The position numbers and the translations under genes were made by a program. A stretch of DNA of 64,000 nt from Symsagittifera roscoffensis (lineage: Eukaryota > Xenacoelomorpha > Acoela > Convolutidae): the NCBI RefSeq assembly GCF_963678635.1, contig NC_087062.1:39445330-39509329 (forward strand), in the 5' to 3' direction. Positions within the stretch are counted from its first letter, which is position 1; every line of letters starts with the position of its first letter. Below, one piece after another: positions 10,666 to 20,162 of the stretch. The notes below the pieces were generated by a model. The model was not told the DNA's origin, ran no database searches, and saw nothing but the letters and a program-made list of their open reading frames with translations.

Positions 10666-11227
10666 TGAAGCCCATTCTTTCCCAAGTCTTTATTGGCATC
10701 ACGCTTACCACTGCTCCTGTATCCAGTAGTCCTGTTACTCCAATTTTCTTCCCATTGGTATCTAGCATATGTGCAGTCACATCTGCCGCATAACCTATGT
10801 GTACTGCATCTTGCTCCATCATGGCATCATGGCCAATTCTGCGGACCTTGAGTTCTTCCTGTTCCAAATAGATCTGCCCCATTTGGTCGCTATTTGTTGT
10901 GACGTAGGTCCTAGTTTAGATACTTATGCCGTCAACGTTCAACATCACTTGATAAGGTCCATAGACTTCCACGTGACGCCCGTGGAGTTTCTTCGTTCGA
11001 GGGCCACCCGTCGTCAACAACGCTCGTACAGCCCTCGACTCAATGCGTGGCTCTACCTGTCTCAGATAATCTGCATATGTGTCTAAATGCATTATAGTGA
11101 TTTCTAAGGGTTCACTTAGGTTCCTGATCACTTGATGCCCCACAACTGAATTTATTGACTGTATTATGCTTCCTTGTGGCACCATTCCGAACGTCTGCCC
11201 AGATATCACATTTAGTTTTATGCTCAA
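10460..11227 (-). pseudogene. Retropepsin-like aspartic protease with leader (right copy)
   Basis: The active-site box is GLLDTGAVVSVMP, the retropepsin D-T/S-G-A signature. Downstream ILGRNFVRNFDVMI gives the hydrophobic-hydrophobic-Gly flap-side motif. The enzyme would cut the Gag-Pol precursor and acts as a homodimer. The leader (11,227-10,916) ends at a stop in front of the protease frame, which then restarts at 10,882. The frame ends where the integrase insert begins. Confidence 0.8.
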
Positions 11228-11445
11228 ACTACTTGGTTCTTTCGTTTCTTTGACTTCTGATGCCTCGAAGGCGTTTAGCTTTTCCTGAATTTTCTAATTC
11301 TTTAGTTCGAGCTTCACCTTTTGTTCGATCTGCTTCGTCACCAATTCCTGCTGGACTTTACTTAGAGCATCCCTCGCGGCTGCCCTATACTCGATCTTGA
11401 AGTCATCCGCTGCAGTCACCGGTTCCGGTTCACTTGTCTCTTCCG

Positions 11446-11967
11446 TTACCGCCTGCATCTTCTTCGTTGCCAGCTCTTGCGGTTTTTCTTTTCTGCGCGC
11501 CTTCGCTTCATCCTTCTGTTTGACTCATCTGGTTGGCTACGCCTTCTCAGCATCTCCAAATTGTTTAGAAACTTCTCATCTTCCCATCTTCTCGTTGCCT
11601 CCGTTTCTCGAAGCGCATCATTGCTTGGTGTCCCAGAACCCCTGAGCCAAAAACGATTTAACAAGACTTCAAAGAATTTCTCAGCAGTGTCCCGTTGGTA
11701 CTGCTTTCTGGCCATCACGCAGTTCAGGGCTGTCCCTTCCAAGTTACTGGTAAGCGCACTGCATTCTTGCCTTTCTGACAAGTCCTATTCCTCGAAATGC
11801 AGTTTCATCACTTCTATCCAGGTATCAATACAGCCATCAGATTCGTCTTTGTAGCATCTTGGTTTCTTAAAAACCCTTCTGGACTTTTCGCTACGTTCAT
11901 TGGTTCTAGATAACCTCGTAAGGAATGTCTCTAAAGACCTGTTCAGAGGTTCAAAGGCTTTGGCCAT
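11446..11967 (-). pseudogene. Gag capsid-like region (right copy)
   Basis: PRCYKDESDGCIDTWIEVM followed by LHFEE, then ERQECSALTSNLEGTAL and a basic tail, has the pattern of the Ty3/gypsy capsid N-terminal domain (Tyr/Trp-rich first helix, then an A-L-x-x-x-L-E-G-x-A helix). A TAG after HFEE (about 11,784) splits it, and a frame change near NRF garbles the later part. I found no CCHC zinc knuckle in any frame here. Confidence 0.6.
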
Positions 11968-12309
11968 TGATGTAGCCTCTCTTGAATGCCCCGCCTGAGT
12001 ATCATTGCCGTCTGATAAGGGTTCTGCACTTGAAATTTCCCTTCCGTCCGATTAACTTGGATTGTTTCTTCATTGGCTGGCATGACTCATCCCTGGGCTC
12101 GCATGACTCCTGTTCCTGGAATCACCTCTCCCAGTCGCATGTGTGCCTTGCGTCGGTCGGTCGTTCGTTTGAGGTCTGTCTGTTGCCAGTTGAACTTCCT
12201 CTGATGTTTGGGCCCCATGTTCTATTATCCCCTGTGGCATAGCCTGCTGAACTGTCCCTACCTCTAGTGGATCCATATGTCCTTCTCCTATTTTGTTGGT
12301 CATTGAAGT

Positions 12310-13656
12310 TCACCCTCGGCTCCCTGTTGGGTCCTCCTGAGCTCGGTTCCCCATCTTTTGTCCACTCCGGTTGCCTAGTAGCCCGTCCAACCTATCCATG
12401 ATAGCCTGAGTTCGCCTCTCCATCATCGCATCTATCTTTGTGTCAAGAGTCCCAAGAGTCTGCTCTTGTTGAATTCTCAACTTCTCTTTGTCGTCTCTCA
12501 ATTGTAACTCTCTCTGTTCCGCTTCTCTTGTCATTCGCGACAAGTTCTTCGCCATGTGCTCATCCGTTCTTTCCTTCAAGATTTTTTTGCTTCTACTAAC
12601 TTCTTGTCTGTTGCGGTTTATTTCTTCCCGCAGACTTTCTCTCTCGACGTGGACTGCCCTTTCTAGTTCACTCATCCTTATAGACATCTGTTCATTCTTT
12701 TCTCCTATGCTGCCCAGTATGTTGGTCAAGGCTTCTTCAATTGATACTCCGTTGTCCACTAGTGGCGTGAAAAGTGGCGGTGTCACCCTGTCGATCCCAG
12801 GTATCTTGGTGCTGGTCGAGATTCGGGCTTTGATTCTCTGCCTCGACGTCTTTTCATTATCCACCTCTTTATCCGCCGGTGCGTTGCTTAACCCTGTGTT
12901 TCTACTCTCCCCAGTTCGCATTTCCGAATTCGTCATAGTCGCAAAGTCTCCTGACTGAGCTGATGTGTTTGTGGTTTTGCTTACTGTCCTCACTACCCAA
13001 ATCGGTCCATGGTGCCAGTCCCTCTGTCGGTGTATGCTTCATTCTCCTGAGTCGAACTATTGAGGCTGACTCGAGAGCAAAAGTCAACTTGCTCGTCATC
13101 GTCCTCTTCTTCCTCCTGGGACTCTCCTTTATCGCCTGTACCCGCTCCCAATGTTAATGGAAAGATGTTTCCGAAGGTGTTCTTCACTCTCTGAAAACGA
13201 CGAGGACATTGCCTGTTTCTACGTCACGCCTGCCATCATGGTGTTGTCTGTGGGAGATCTTCTAGTTGCAACAATTTCAGTAGAGATGTCGGACAGTTCC
13301 GACATCTCTTCTCGGTCCAGTGTCCCGCTGGAAGTGGCAAAATCTTGGCCTCGTTCTACCGGAGTAGATTCACTCGCCAGCCTTCTGGTTCCTCTCCCCT
13401 CCGGTCCATGTATTTCCTGGTTCTCATCCATGGCCTGGTCCGGATGGATCTCAGCTTCTAGCATTGCTTTTCGCTCTTCTGAGGACTTTTGACTCCTGGT
13501 CTCAACCATTCTGCCTGAAACCATCTCTCCATTGTCGGTCCGGGTTCGTGTGATCCTTTCCACAAAAGGGTCGGTCATTGCTTTTCTCTGCTTCTCAGGT
13601 AAGAATTTCCTGGAGCTATCAACTAGTTTAGGTATCCTTAACTTGTCTAGACTCAT
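12310..13656 (-). pseudogene. Gag N-terminal region, coiled-coil (right copy)
   Basis: The first ATG of the element frame is at 13,656 (MSLDKLRIPKLVDSS). The first 145 codons are hydrophilic and end at a TAG at 13,219. Another frame carries an acidic patch (ESQEEEEDDDEQVD). From 12,993 the original frame is open again for 227 codons with a long heptad-like charged stretch (ELERAVHVERESLREEINR ... LSRMTREAEQRELQ), a probable coiled coil used for Gag assembly. It ends at a TGA at 12,310. No enzyme motif is present. Confidence 0.6.
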
Positions 13657-14285
13657 TTTTTATTTATCAATTCTTACTGCCTATACACTCAATTCGATTG
13701 CTAGTGCCCTGTTAGTCTAACTACTTTTAAGAATTACACAACACAATAATTTTCAAACTTCTCTATTAAATAGTGACCACGAATCCTTGTTTGTTATCAC
13801 CGTACAGCGTGTATACAATTTATTCACTATGGTCGATAATTAGTTATAAAATGTGAAGCTAGCACAGTATGATGATATCAGTCTATTTAAAAGATAGTGT
13901 TCTTGTTACCCAATCAAGCACAAATATTATTGATTTAAAACCAAAAAATGACAAAAGTAAGAATTTTTTCTATGAAAAACGTATGTGTTTTGTATTTTTA
14001 GTCAGTCGCAATACAATAGTCGAAATTGTTTCTAAAGAAAGAGCTTTCCCTGCTTGAATCCTCAGGGCAATCACGTTTCTCAAAAACGTTTTGGATTTCG
14101 AAGCACACCAATGAGTTACACTTTCTTGTTCAATTTAGACTTAGTGTCGCGAAGATCCGAGCTTAGACCTGTTTTGTTTTGGCTTGGTATTTTATAAAAG
14201 GCAATTTACCAGTGCAGTCACTGGTTCCCAGCCTATCTCTTACTAACTTAATACCTTTAACTACTTTCTTTTCTGTTGTCTTCTT
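13657..14285. other. AT-rich sequence upstream of gag
   Basis: No gene found. This is where the 5' LTR and primer-binding site of the right Ty3/gypsy copy should lie, but no matching 3' copy was found by eye and no clear tRNA-complementary site was seen. Confidence 0.4.
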
Positions 14286-14580
14286 AGGTCTTGACAAAAC
14301 AATACCCCTCCGATTTGACAAAAATAGGACCCCTCCAGATTGATAAAAACAGGATCCCTCCGGGATGGCAAAAACAGGACCCCTCCGGATTGGCAAAATT
14401 GGGACCCCTCCGGATTGGCAAAAATAAGACCCCTCCGGATTGGGAAAAAAAGGACCCCTCCGGATTGGGACCCCTCCGGGTTTGTAAAATTGGGACCCCT
14501 CCGGATTGGCAAAATAGGACCCTTCCGGATTGGCAAAATTCTGGAACACCTCCGGATTGGGACCCCTCCAGCTTTGTAAT
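14286..14580. repeat. Minisatellite of about 25 bases, core CCCCTCCGGATTGG
   Basis: About eleven imperfect units, each a CCCCTCCGGATTGG core followed by an A-rich spacer (CAAAAATAGGA or similar). Some units lack the spacer, so two cores sit almost next to each other (14,455-14,475). The array keeps frames open on both strands, giving Pro-Glu-Gly-Ser-like repeats on the minus strand; these are a by-product of the repeat. Confidence 0.9.
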
Positions 14581-15669
14581 AATAGCTTCTCGGCGACTTT
14601 CTAAATTTTCACCCGATACCCTTCCGGATACGTTCTCCGATGCTTTGATGCTGTTTGAACTAACTAGGAAGGGTGTATCTTCTTTCCCGAGACCCTTCCG
14701 GATTGAAGTTAAGCCTCTTATTTGACACTTCGCCCTAACGGTGAAGATTTTTATCGCTAGCCTAGTTTCGACTTGACTAAGGTTTTATGGTGCCCTTAGC
14801 CTTCCCTTTTCGTCTAGAACAGCGTAAAATTGCCTGATTCAACCGTTACTACCCTTTGGTAGGGGTGTAGGGGCTTTCCAATTTTTTTTTATAAAACGTG
14901 AAGAGTCTACCTTACCGAAGTGGTGAATTTGCTAAAAACAACCCTAAAAAAATATCACGCTTACTTTTTCGAATAATTGATGTTTTTATTAGTAAGGTCA
15001 GCTAATTTCTGTTCTAATGGTAACAAGATTTCCAAAGTTATTAACCAAAACGTCTTTTTTCTAAAGTCAAAAAATTTTTCTCTTATAGGTTCCGCCTAAA
15101 CTTTTTCGCAGTTCTGTTCTTTCTGATCTAAAAATTAATGATCCGAGCTGCAAAAAACCCGATCTAAAACGCTCTAGCTGAAAAAATTTGCCAAAAACTA
15201 TGCTATTTGGAACCCTCCGGATCGATGAATCCACTAAATTAAACACGTTAAGTTCGATTTCTCTGTAACCCGGAAGGTTATCGGCAAATGGGTTTTAAAA
15301 CCAGTCGATTCACTAGTGGATGTTGTCCGAACAACAATTTTTACTGTCCTAACTCAAAAATTTCAAAATTGTTTTTTATTTTATAGCGTTTCGTTTATTC
15401 AAAAATCACGAATATTCTATTTCTGGTACCCAAATAGTTCCAACCACTTCTTAACTAAACTAAACCGGTTCTACTTATTATACTAGAATAGTTGCGATTT
15501 AACTCAGTAATTCAGTGCGTTTTTTTCTTTCAAAAAACATCGATTTCTCAAAAATCGCGATTTGTGGGAGGATCAAAATATCGCTATTTTGACCCTAAAA
15601 ACCGTGCCGCTCATTGAAAACGATATAGGAGTACTAATATAGGCTGTTTAAGTAATAATATAGTAATAC
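14581..15669. other. AT-rich spacer with scattered CCTCCGGA cores
   Basis: No gene is recognised. Single copies of the minisatellite core or close variants appear at about 14,690, 15,205 and 15,672, and further on near 16,180. Confidence 0.5.
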
Positions 15670-15670
15670 T

Positions 15671-15964
15671 ATGCCCCTCCGGGTTTGTTCGATATCCAAT
15701 TTAAGGTGCTCGGAAATTCGCAGTTCGATGAAGGGTCACTACAGTGCAGCAGTGTCTGAAATCGAATCCGAATGCAGAACTTGCGGGCTAGCCGAAGAGA
15801 CGATGGAACACATAATGGAAGATTGCCCTGCCATGAGGAACCACTACCCAGAAGATTGGAACCTACACAAGATGACCACCAACCCAAGAAAAGCCCCGGA
15901 AATATGGCAACGCTTCCTGGACAAGATAAACCCACCGATTTCGGACAGAAACGACGACGACTAG
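15671..15964 (+). pseudogene. C-terminal end of a LINE-type ORF2 with zinc knuckle
   Basis: The frame ends with a cysteine-histidine knuckle, CRTCGLAEETMEHIMEDC (C-x2-C-x7-H-x4-C spacing), followed by a Trp-containing tail and a stop in an Asp-rich end. This spacing is common at the C-terminus of ORF2 in non-LTR retrotransposons. The RT and endonuclease are absent, so it is a strongly 5'-truncated insertion. The (CA)n run that starts 16 bases after the stop may be part of its 3' tail. Confidence 0.65.
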
Positions 15965-15979
15965 ACATCCATCACGCTC

Positions 15980-16015
15980 AACACACACACACACACACAC
16001 ACGCACACACACACG
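15980..16015. repeat. (AC)n microsatellite
   Basis: About 18 AC dinucleotides with two ACGC interruptions, directly after the LINE remnant. Confidence 0.95.
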
Positions 16016-16020
16016 CAGCA

Positions 16021-17505
16021 CTGTCGAGCCCCCCACAGATGACTATTTTACTTTTTGTACCAAAAGGGATACAAAAAATGTTAACGATACCCAACAGTCG
16101 ATTGTTGTTGTTGTTGAGCCCCTTCTTGTCGCTCATTGAACTGCTTGCCGGATCAGTCTTCTTCACTAATCCCAAGATCCTTCCGGATTGAGCGCAAATT
16201 AGCATTAACATGCTTAAATACTCAAATAACCCTACAGTAAAAGCCTCACAAACGGGACACAAAATTTATCGTAACAATCCTGACTGATATAAATGCCTGA
16301 AACAACAATATATCTAACAACAACAAACGGAAGGGTCGGATCACATCTCGTCTGGGGGGATGATTTCTACTGATTTTGGGTTTTTTGTTTGGTTTTTTCG
16401 GTTATTTTTTATGTTTTTTTGTTTTTATTGGGTACTATACTACTTTTTGTTTGGTTTCTTGTATATCTTTAGAAACCAACCTCTCAGGGAACGAGGGGAC
16501 GGCCGATCCCCCAACCCTTCCTGGAACGCGACTTTTCGGTGTTAACTAGGTTAAAAAGCCATTCACGGGAATCTGGAAGGCTTCCGCGTTCCGAACTACC
16601 CTTCTGCCTCAGCTGTTAGGGCCTATTAGGGGGGTTATTATGAGCATCCGCTCGGCGCGGAGTGATCGTTAACGGTTCTGCCGGTCATGATGTTAAAAAA
16701 GATTAACAACCAGGAGCGCCATAAAAAGATCTATGTAACATTCTCCCGGAAGTACATATCGACGGAAAATAAAGCTGAGCTATAAAACGACTGGCCGGCG
16801 TCTAAACAAATCTCTACATGCTTTTCACCATCTCTACCAAAGCCAGTTCTTTTGGTGGTCTTTCTAATATCGGGTCGACAAAAACGTTACTGTTCTCCGG
16901 CTTCGACCAGAACGCTCAAATTAACTTACTTACATGCAAAATTAGTGAGCTCATGGCTGGGTCTCAGTATCCCCAGACCACGAGGTCACTCTTAAATTTA
17001 GGGCTACTACTATTGTTTTTGTTCAGTAGATAAAAATCATCATCTCCAACGAAGATGGATGAACACTTTCCCTCAACTCCTAGCTTCAGAAAATGAATCG
17101 GGATGTTATTTAAATTCAATTCAGGGCATGAATAGAAAGCTAAAAGTTCGTATAAAATAGTTTAAATTCAAGTCTCAAGACCCCCCGGATTCCTGAATCC
17201 GGGAAAATAACACCCTTATTTCCTCTCCAGAAGGCTGATTTCACAATTCCACCACCCTTCACCGTTGGCGTGAATGGCTTTGTAACGATTGTAGCGACAC
17301 AATCGTTACAATTCGGAGCGGTCTCTGCTAACACTCTGTCGTATTGTTCTATTTCCAGTCGTTGTTTCTCTCGCAACTATTGTTGTTATTGTGTTTCTTT
17401 TTTTGTTTACTTCTAAAAAATGGCCGTTTCGTCGTTTCTCGGAAATATGGCGTCGTTATTCGAAATTTTAAAAATTCAAAACACCAGAATAACCTGACCT
17501 TCACA
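16021..17505. other. Spacer without a recognised gene; GC-richer island at 16,480-17,000
   Basis: A GTT trinucleotide run lies near 16,105. The block from about 16,480 to 17,000 is clearly richer in G and C than both sides and contains a TATAAAA at 16,781-16,787, 31 bases before an ATG that opens a 71-codon frame without known motifs. It may be debris of another mobile element. An inverted pair GGATTCCTGAATCCGG sits near 17,188. Confidence 0.35.
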
Positions 17506-17507
17506 GT

Positions 17508-17729
17508 TTGCCTAATAGTTCAAATAACGTCGCTAATCTACTAAAACTGCCAATTCTCAAGGTCAGCGGCCATCAAGTTGAATTTGCTTTTTTGTCCATT
17601 CTGGTCGAAAGTCACACCCGACTTGACATCAAGGCAAACAGACTCTGGGGTTCACAATTTAGCCGCGCTTTCTCTGATGTGAAATTTTTCAACCCCCATG
17701 CCAAAACATCGCAAAAACTGCATAAGCAG
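17508..17729 (+). pseudogene. Restriction-like endonuclease remnant of an RT element (left copy)
   Basis: RLDIKANRLWGSQFSRAF and SDVKFFNPHAK match the same part of the element at 22,590-22,690. Asp in RLDI and Asp-x-Lys in SDVK suit a PD-(D/E)xK nuclease core. Everything upstream of this is gone. It runs straight into the shared 3' segment at 17,752, so it is the 3' end of a truncated copy lying head-to-tail with the longer one. Confidence 0.65.
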
Positions 17730-17751
17730 CCATATATAAACATCACGAAAC

Positions 17752-18205
17752 ATTGAAGAACTCCAAATATCAGCAAAGAATTTTAATTGTAGAGCAGAGT
17801 ATCTTCTGCCCGCTGATTATCGGATGCACCGGTAGGGCTTCTCCGACACGCTGACGATGCAACGTTTAGCCGAAAAACGAAGTGTAAAAAAGACAAGAAA
17901 GCTACCCGGAATCGATAGACTACATAAGAACTAAATTTTGCTTCGCGCTCCTCAGGAGCTCCTTACTATGTATAAGGTGGTGCAGATCGCCGCGCAAATT
18001 TCAGTTAATCGATAACTCCATTAGCGCTTTTGTAGAGGAAGAAAGGCGAAGATAAATTATCATTACGATGATGCAATGCTGATTTATGACTTCATTGATA
18101 AAATGATACAGTTCAGACCAGAATTTTTATTTCTGGTTTGGCCCTATCCAGATTGTGCACTTACCGTAACTAAACGGAAGGGCCTCTTTTGTAGTTTAGT
18201 TTTTC
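17752..18205 (+). repeat. 3' segment of the RT element (left copy)
   Basis: Begins GAAGAACTCCAAATATCAGC and ends near TTGTAGTTTAGTTT. It matches 23,848-24,285 over its length with scattered substitutions. Both copies follow an endonuclease-domain end, the right one after an interruption by the Penelope-like fragment. I read it as the 3' untranslated part of the element. Confidence 0.8.
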
Positions 18206-18602
18206 TTTTGAAAATTGAATTTGTTTTTTTTTCGAAAAAAAAATTAGGAGATACTTTGAGAAGGAGGTTTCGAAGAGATGATATCTGCTTCGTGAGAAAG
18301 GCATGCAAAATCTTGTCACTTAATTCTTTGAAGAACTCCAAATATCATATGCGCGCTGGGCTTTCCTCTTCTGGTTATCTTACCAAATCTCACCGTCCCA
18401 GCCGTAGGCGAGTGAAGTTTCCCTGGCGTAACTAAACGCAAGAAGGAGTGAGCTGGTGAATCAACCTCCAAATCGACGTCAAGTTGTATCACTCCTTTTT
18501 TTCATCGCCTTTGCCTCAGCAATTTTAAACCCTAAGTGAAAGTATTTATAAATCACCCCAAAGAGCTTCCTTTCTCGCCCCAGTTGTCTGTGTTTCAGGT
18601 TG
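18206..18602. other. 5' region of the RT element
   Basis: No ORF stands out. An A/T homopolymer block lies at 18,225-18,245. The motif GAAGAACTCCAAATATCA that starts the 3' segments also occurs at 18,330, here followed by unrelated sequence. Confidence 0.4.
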
Positions 18603-19139
18603 ATGCCGCGATTCCAGGCAAGACTCATCCCTGAGTTCTCACAGAAACTAGTTATCGGGACTTCAAGGACCAAATATATCAAACCAGCTCTAGTAAAATC
18701 AACAATTCACTCCTACCGTGGCGCAACGATTCATGATCTGTTTGAAACAGTTTTAAAATACAGACCAAAGCGCGTAAATACAGTAACAAAAGTTGCTGGA
18801 TACAATGACAACAGGCTGCATCCACAAGAATTAGAACAGCAGTGGAAAAACTTGATTAACCTCGTCACTAACAAGTTTCAACCCAAGACACTGATCATCC
18901 TCAAAACAATTCAGAACTGTAATAATTCCGAAGTAAACCGCAAAATTTGTATTCATAATCATGTGCTGTTAAATTTGATAAAAAGATTTGTACACCCCCA
19001 TACACTTATTGTTTCAACTAACCTCAACTTAAATCTAACCCCTCAAATGTTCTGCCGTGATGGCATCCATTTCTCGTTCCACGGTAATGATATCTTTACA
19101 AATTGTCTTGCAAATTTAATCTATAAATTCTCTCGCTAA
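18603..19139 (+). pseudogene. ORF1 esterase domain (SGNH-like), first copy
   Basis: The four SGNH/GDSL blocks are visible: VIGTSRTKYI (the Ser block, with Gly-Thr-Ser in place of Gly-Asp-Ser), YRGATIHDL (Gly block), VAGYNDN (the G-x-N-D block) and CRDGIHFSFHG (the D-x-x-H block). The fold is a lipid or carbohydrate esterase; in LINE ORF1 proteins its role is unproven. ATG at 18,603 is the first in frame, though the domain starts close to it, so the true N-terminus may lie further upstream. A TAA at 19,137 separates it from the PHD finger in the same frame. Confidence 0.7.
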
Positions 19140-19367
19140 CTTGACACCGCCATCCTCTCCAAAACGGCTACTCAAACTCACTACCTTATTTGTAAAAACA
19201 GCCTGCGAGGCGGAGGTGTTTGGTGCTTCACATGCCCAGGCTACATGCATGTAAAATGCAGCGGCCTAGCCCGCAGCAGTAATCACTGTGACAATTTCAG
19301 TTGTCAACGCTGCACCTCCCAGTTTCATTCAGCTAACGACAAGCATGAATGCAATCCCCAACCCTAG
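19140..19367 (+). pseudogene. PHD-type zinc finger of ORF1, first copy
   Basis: Directly in frame after the esterase stop: YLICKN, then WCFTCPGYMHVKC, then HCDNFSCQRC. The cysteines and histidine fit a C4-H-C3 PHD-like arrangement with the Trp-Cys pair. PHD fingers accompany esterases in ORF1 of CR1-like elements. The frame ends at TAG 19,365-19,367. Confidence 0.65.
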
Positions 19368-19427
19368 CTACAACCACGCTCCCCTAAATGCACCCTCGCC
19401 CTTACACTGCCCCACACTCACATCCCT

Positions 19428-19934
19428 GAGTTCTCACAGAAACTAGTTATCGGGACTTCAAGGACCAAATATATCAAACCAGCTCTAGTAAAATCAACAA
19501 TTCACTCCTACCGTGGCGCAACGATTCATGATCTGTTTGAAACAGTTTTAAAATACAGACCAAAGCGCGTAAATACAGTAACAAAAGTTGCTGGATACAA
19601 TGACAACAGGCTGCATCCACAAGAATTAGAACAGCAGTGGAAAAACTTGATTAACCTCGTCACTAACAAGTTTCAACCCAAGACACTGATCATCCTCAAA
19701 ACAATTCAGAACTGTAATAATTCCGAAGTAAACCGCAAAATTTGTATTCATAATCATGTGCTGTTAAATTTGATAAAAAGATTTGTACACCCCCATACAC
19801 TTATTGTTTCAACTAACCTCAACTTAAATCTAACCCCTCAAATGTTCTGCCGTGATGGCATCCATTTCTCGTTCCACGGTAATGATATCTTTACAAATTG
19901 TCTTGCAAATTTAATCTATAAATTCTCTCGCTAA
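19428..19934 (+). pseudogene. ORF1 esterase domain, second copy
   Basis: Same four blocks as the first copy (GTS, RGAT, GYND, DGIH) with identical residues where compared. It has no ATG of its own near the start; the frame is open back to the TAG of the first PHD finger at 19,365. It ends at the same relative TAA. Confidence 0.68.
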
Positions 19935-20162
19935 CTTGACACCGCCATCCTCTCCAAAACGGCTACTCAAACTCACTACCTTATTTGTAAAAACAGCCTG
20001 CGAGGCGGAGGTGTTTGGTGCTTCACATGCCCAGGCTACATGCATCTAAAATGCAGCGGCCTAGCCCGCAGCAGTAATCACTGTGACAATTTCAGTTGTC
20101 AACGCTGCACCTCCCAGTTTCATTCAGCTAACGACAAGCATGAATGCAATCCCCAACCCTAG
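19935..20162 (+). pseudogene. PHD-type zinc finger of ORF1, second copy
   Basis: Same Cys-His pattern as the first copy, with one substitution in the MHVKC/MHLKC stretch. Its TAG at 20,160-20,162 overlaps the ATG of the following frame at 20,144, giving a 19-base ORF1/ORF2 overlap. Confidence 0.65.

Larger units (their letters stand above)
3787..13656 (-). mobile_element. Ty3/gypsy-like element, right copy, full coding span but decayed
   Basis: Reading along the minus strand the parts are gag (13,656-11,446), protease (11,227-10,460), an inserted integrase fragment (about 9,828-10,463), a second half of protease, pre-RT, RT, RNase H, linker, integrase and an extra ORF ending at 3,787. RT-RNase H-integrase order places it in the Ty3/gypsy group. 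Stops interrupt gag, protease, RT, RNase H, linker and the last ORF, and the RT catalytic box is mutated, so the copy cannot be autonomous. No env-like membrane protein is visible. Confidence 0.88.

Noticed and set aside
12488-12958. Plus-strand frame of 156 codons with hydrophobic stretches
   Set aside because: It is the antisense shadow of the charged coiled-coil Gag region on the minus strand.
14286-14580. CRISPR-like array
   Set aside because: Repeats are imperfect, spacers are A-rich and similar to one another, and the window is eukaryotic; it is a minisatellite.
17140-17376. Minus-strand frame of 78 codons near the RT element
   Set aside because: No recognised motif, no similarity to the neighbouring element copies and no splice or start context.
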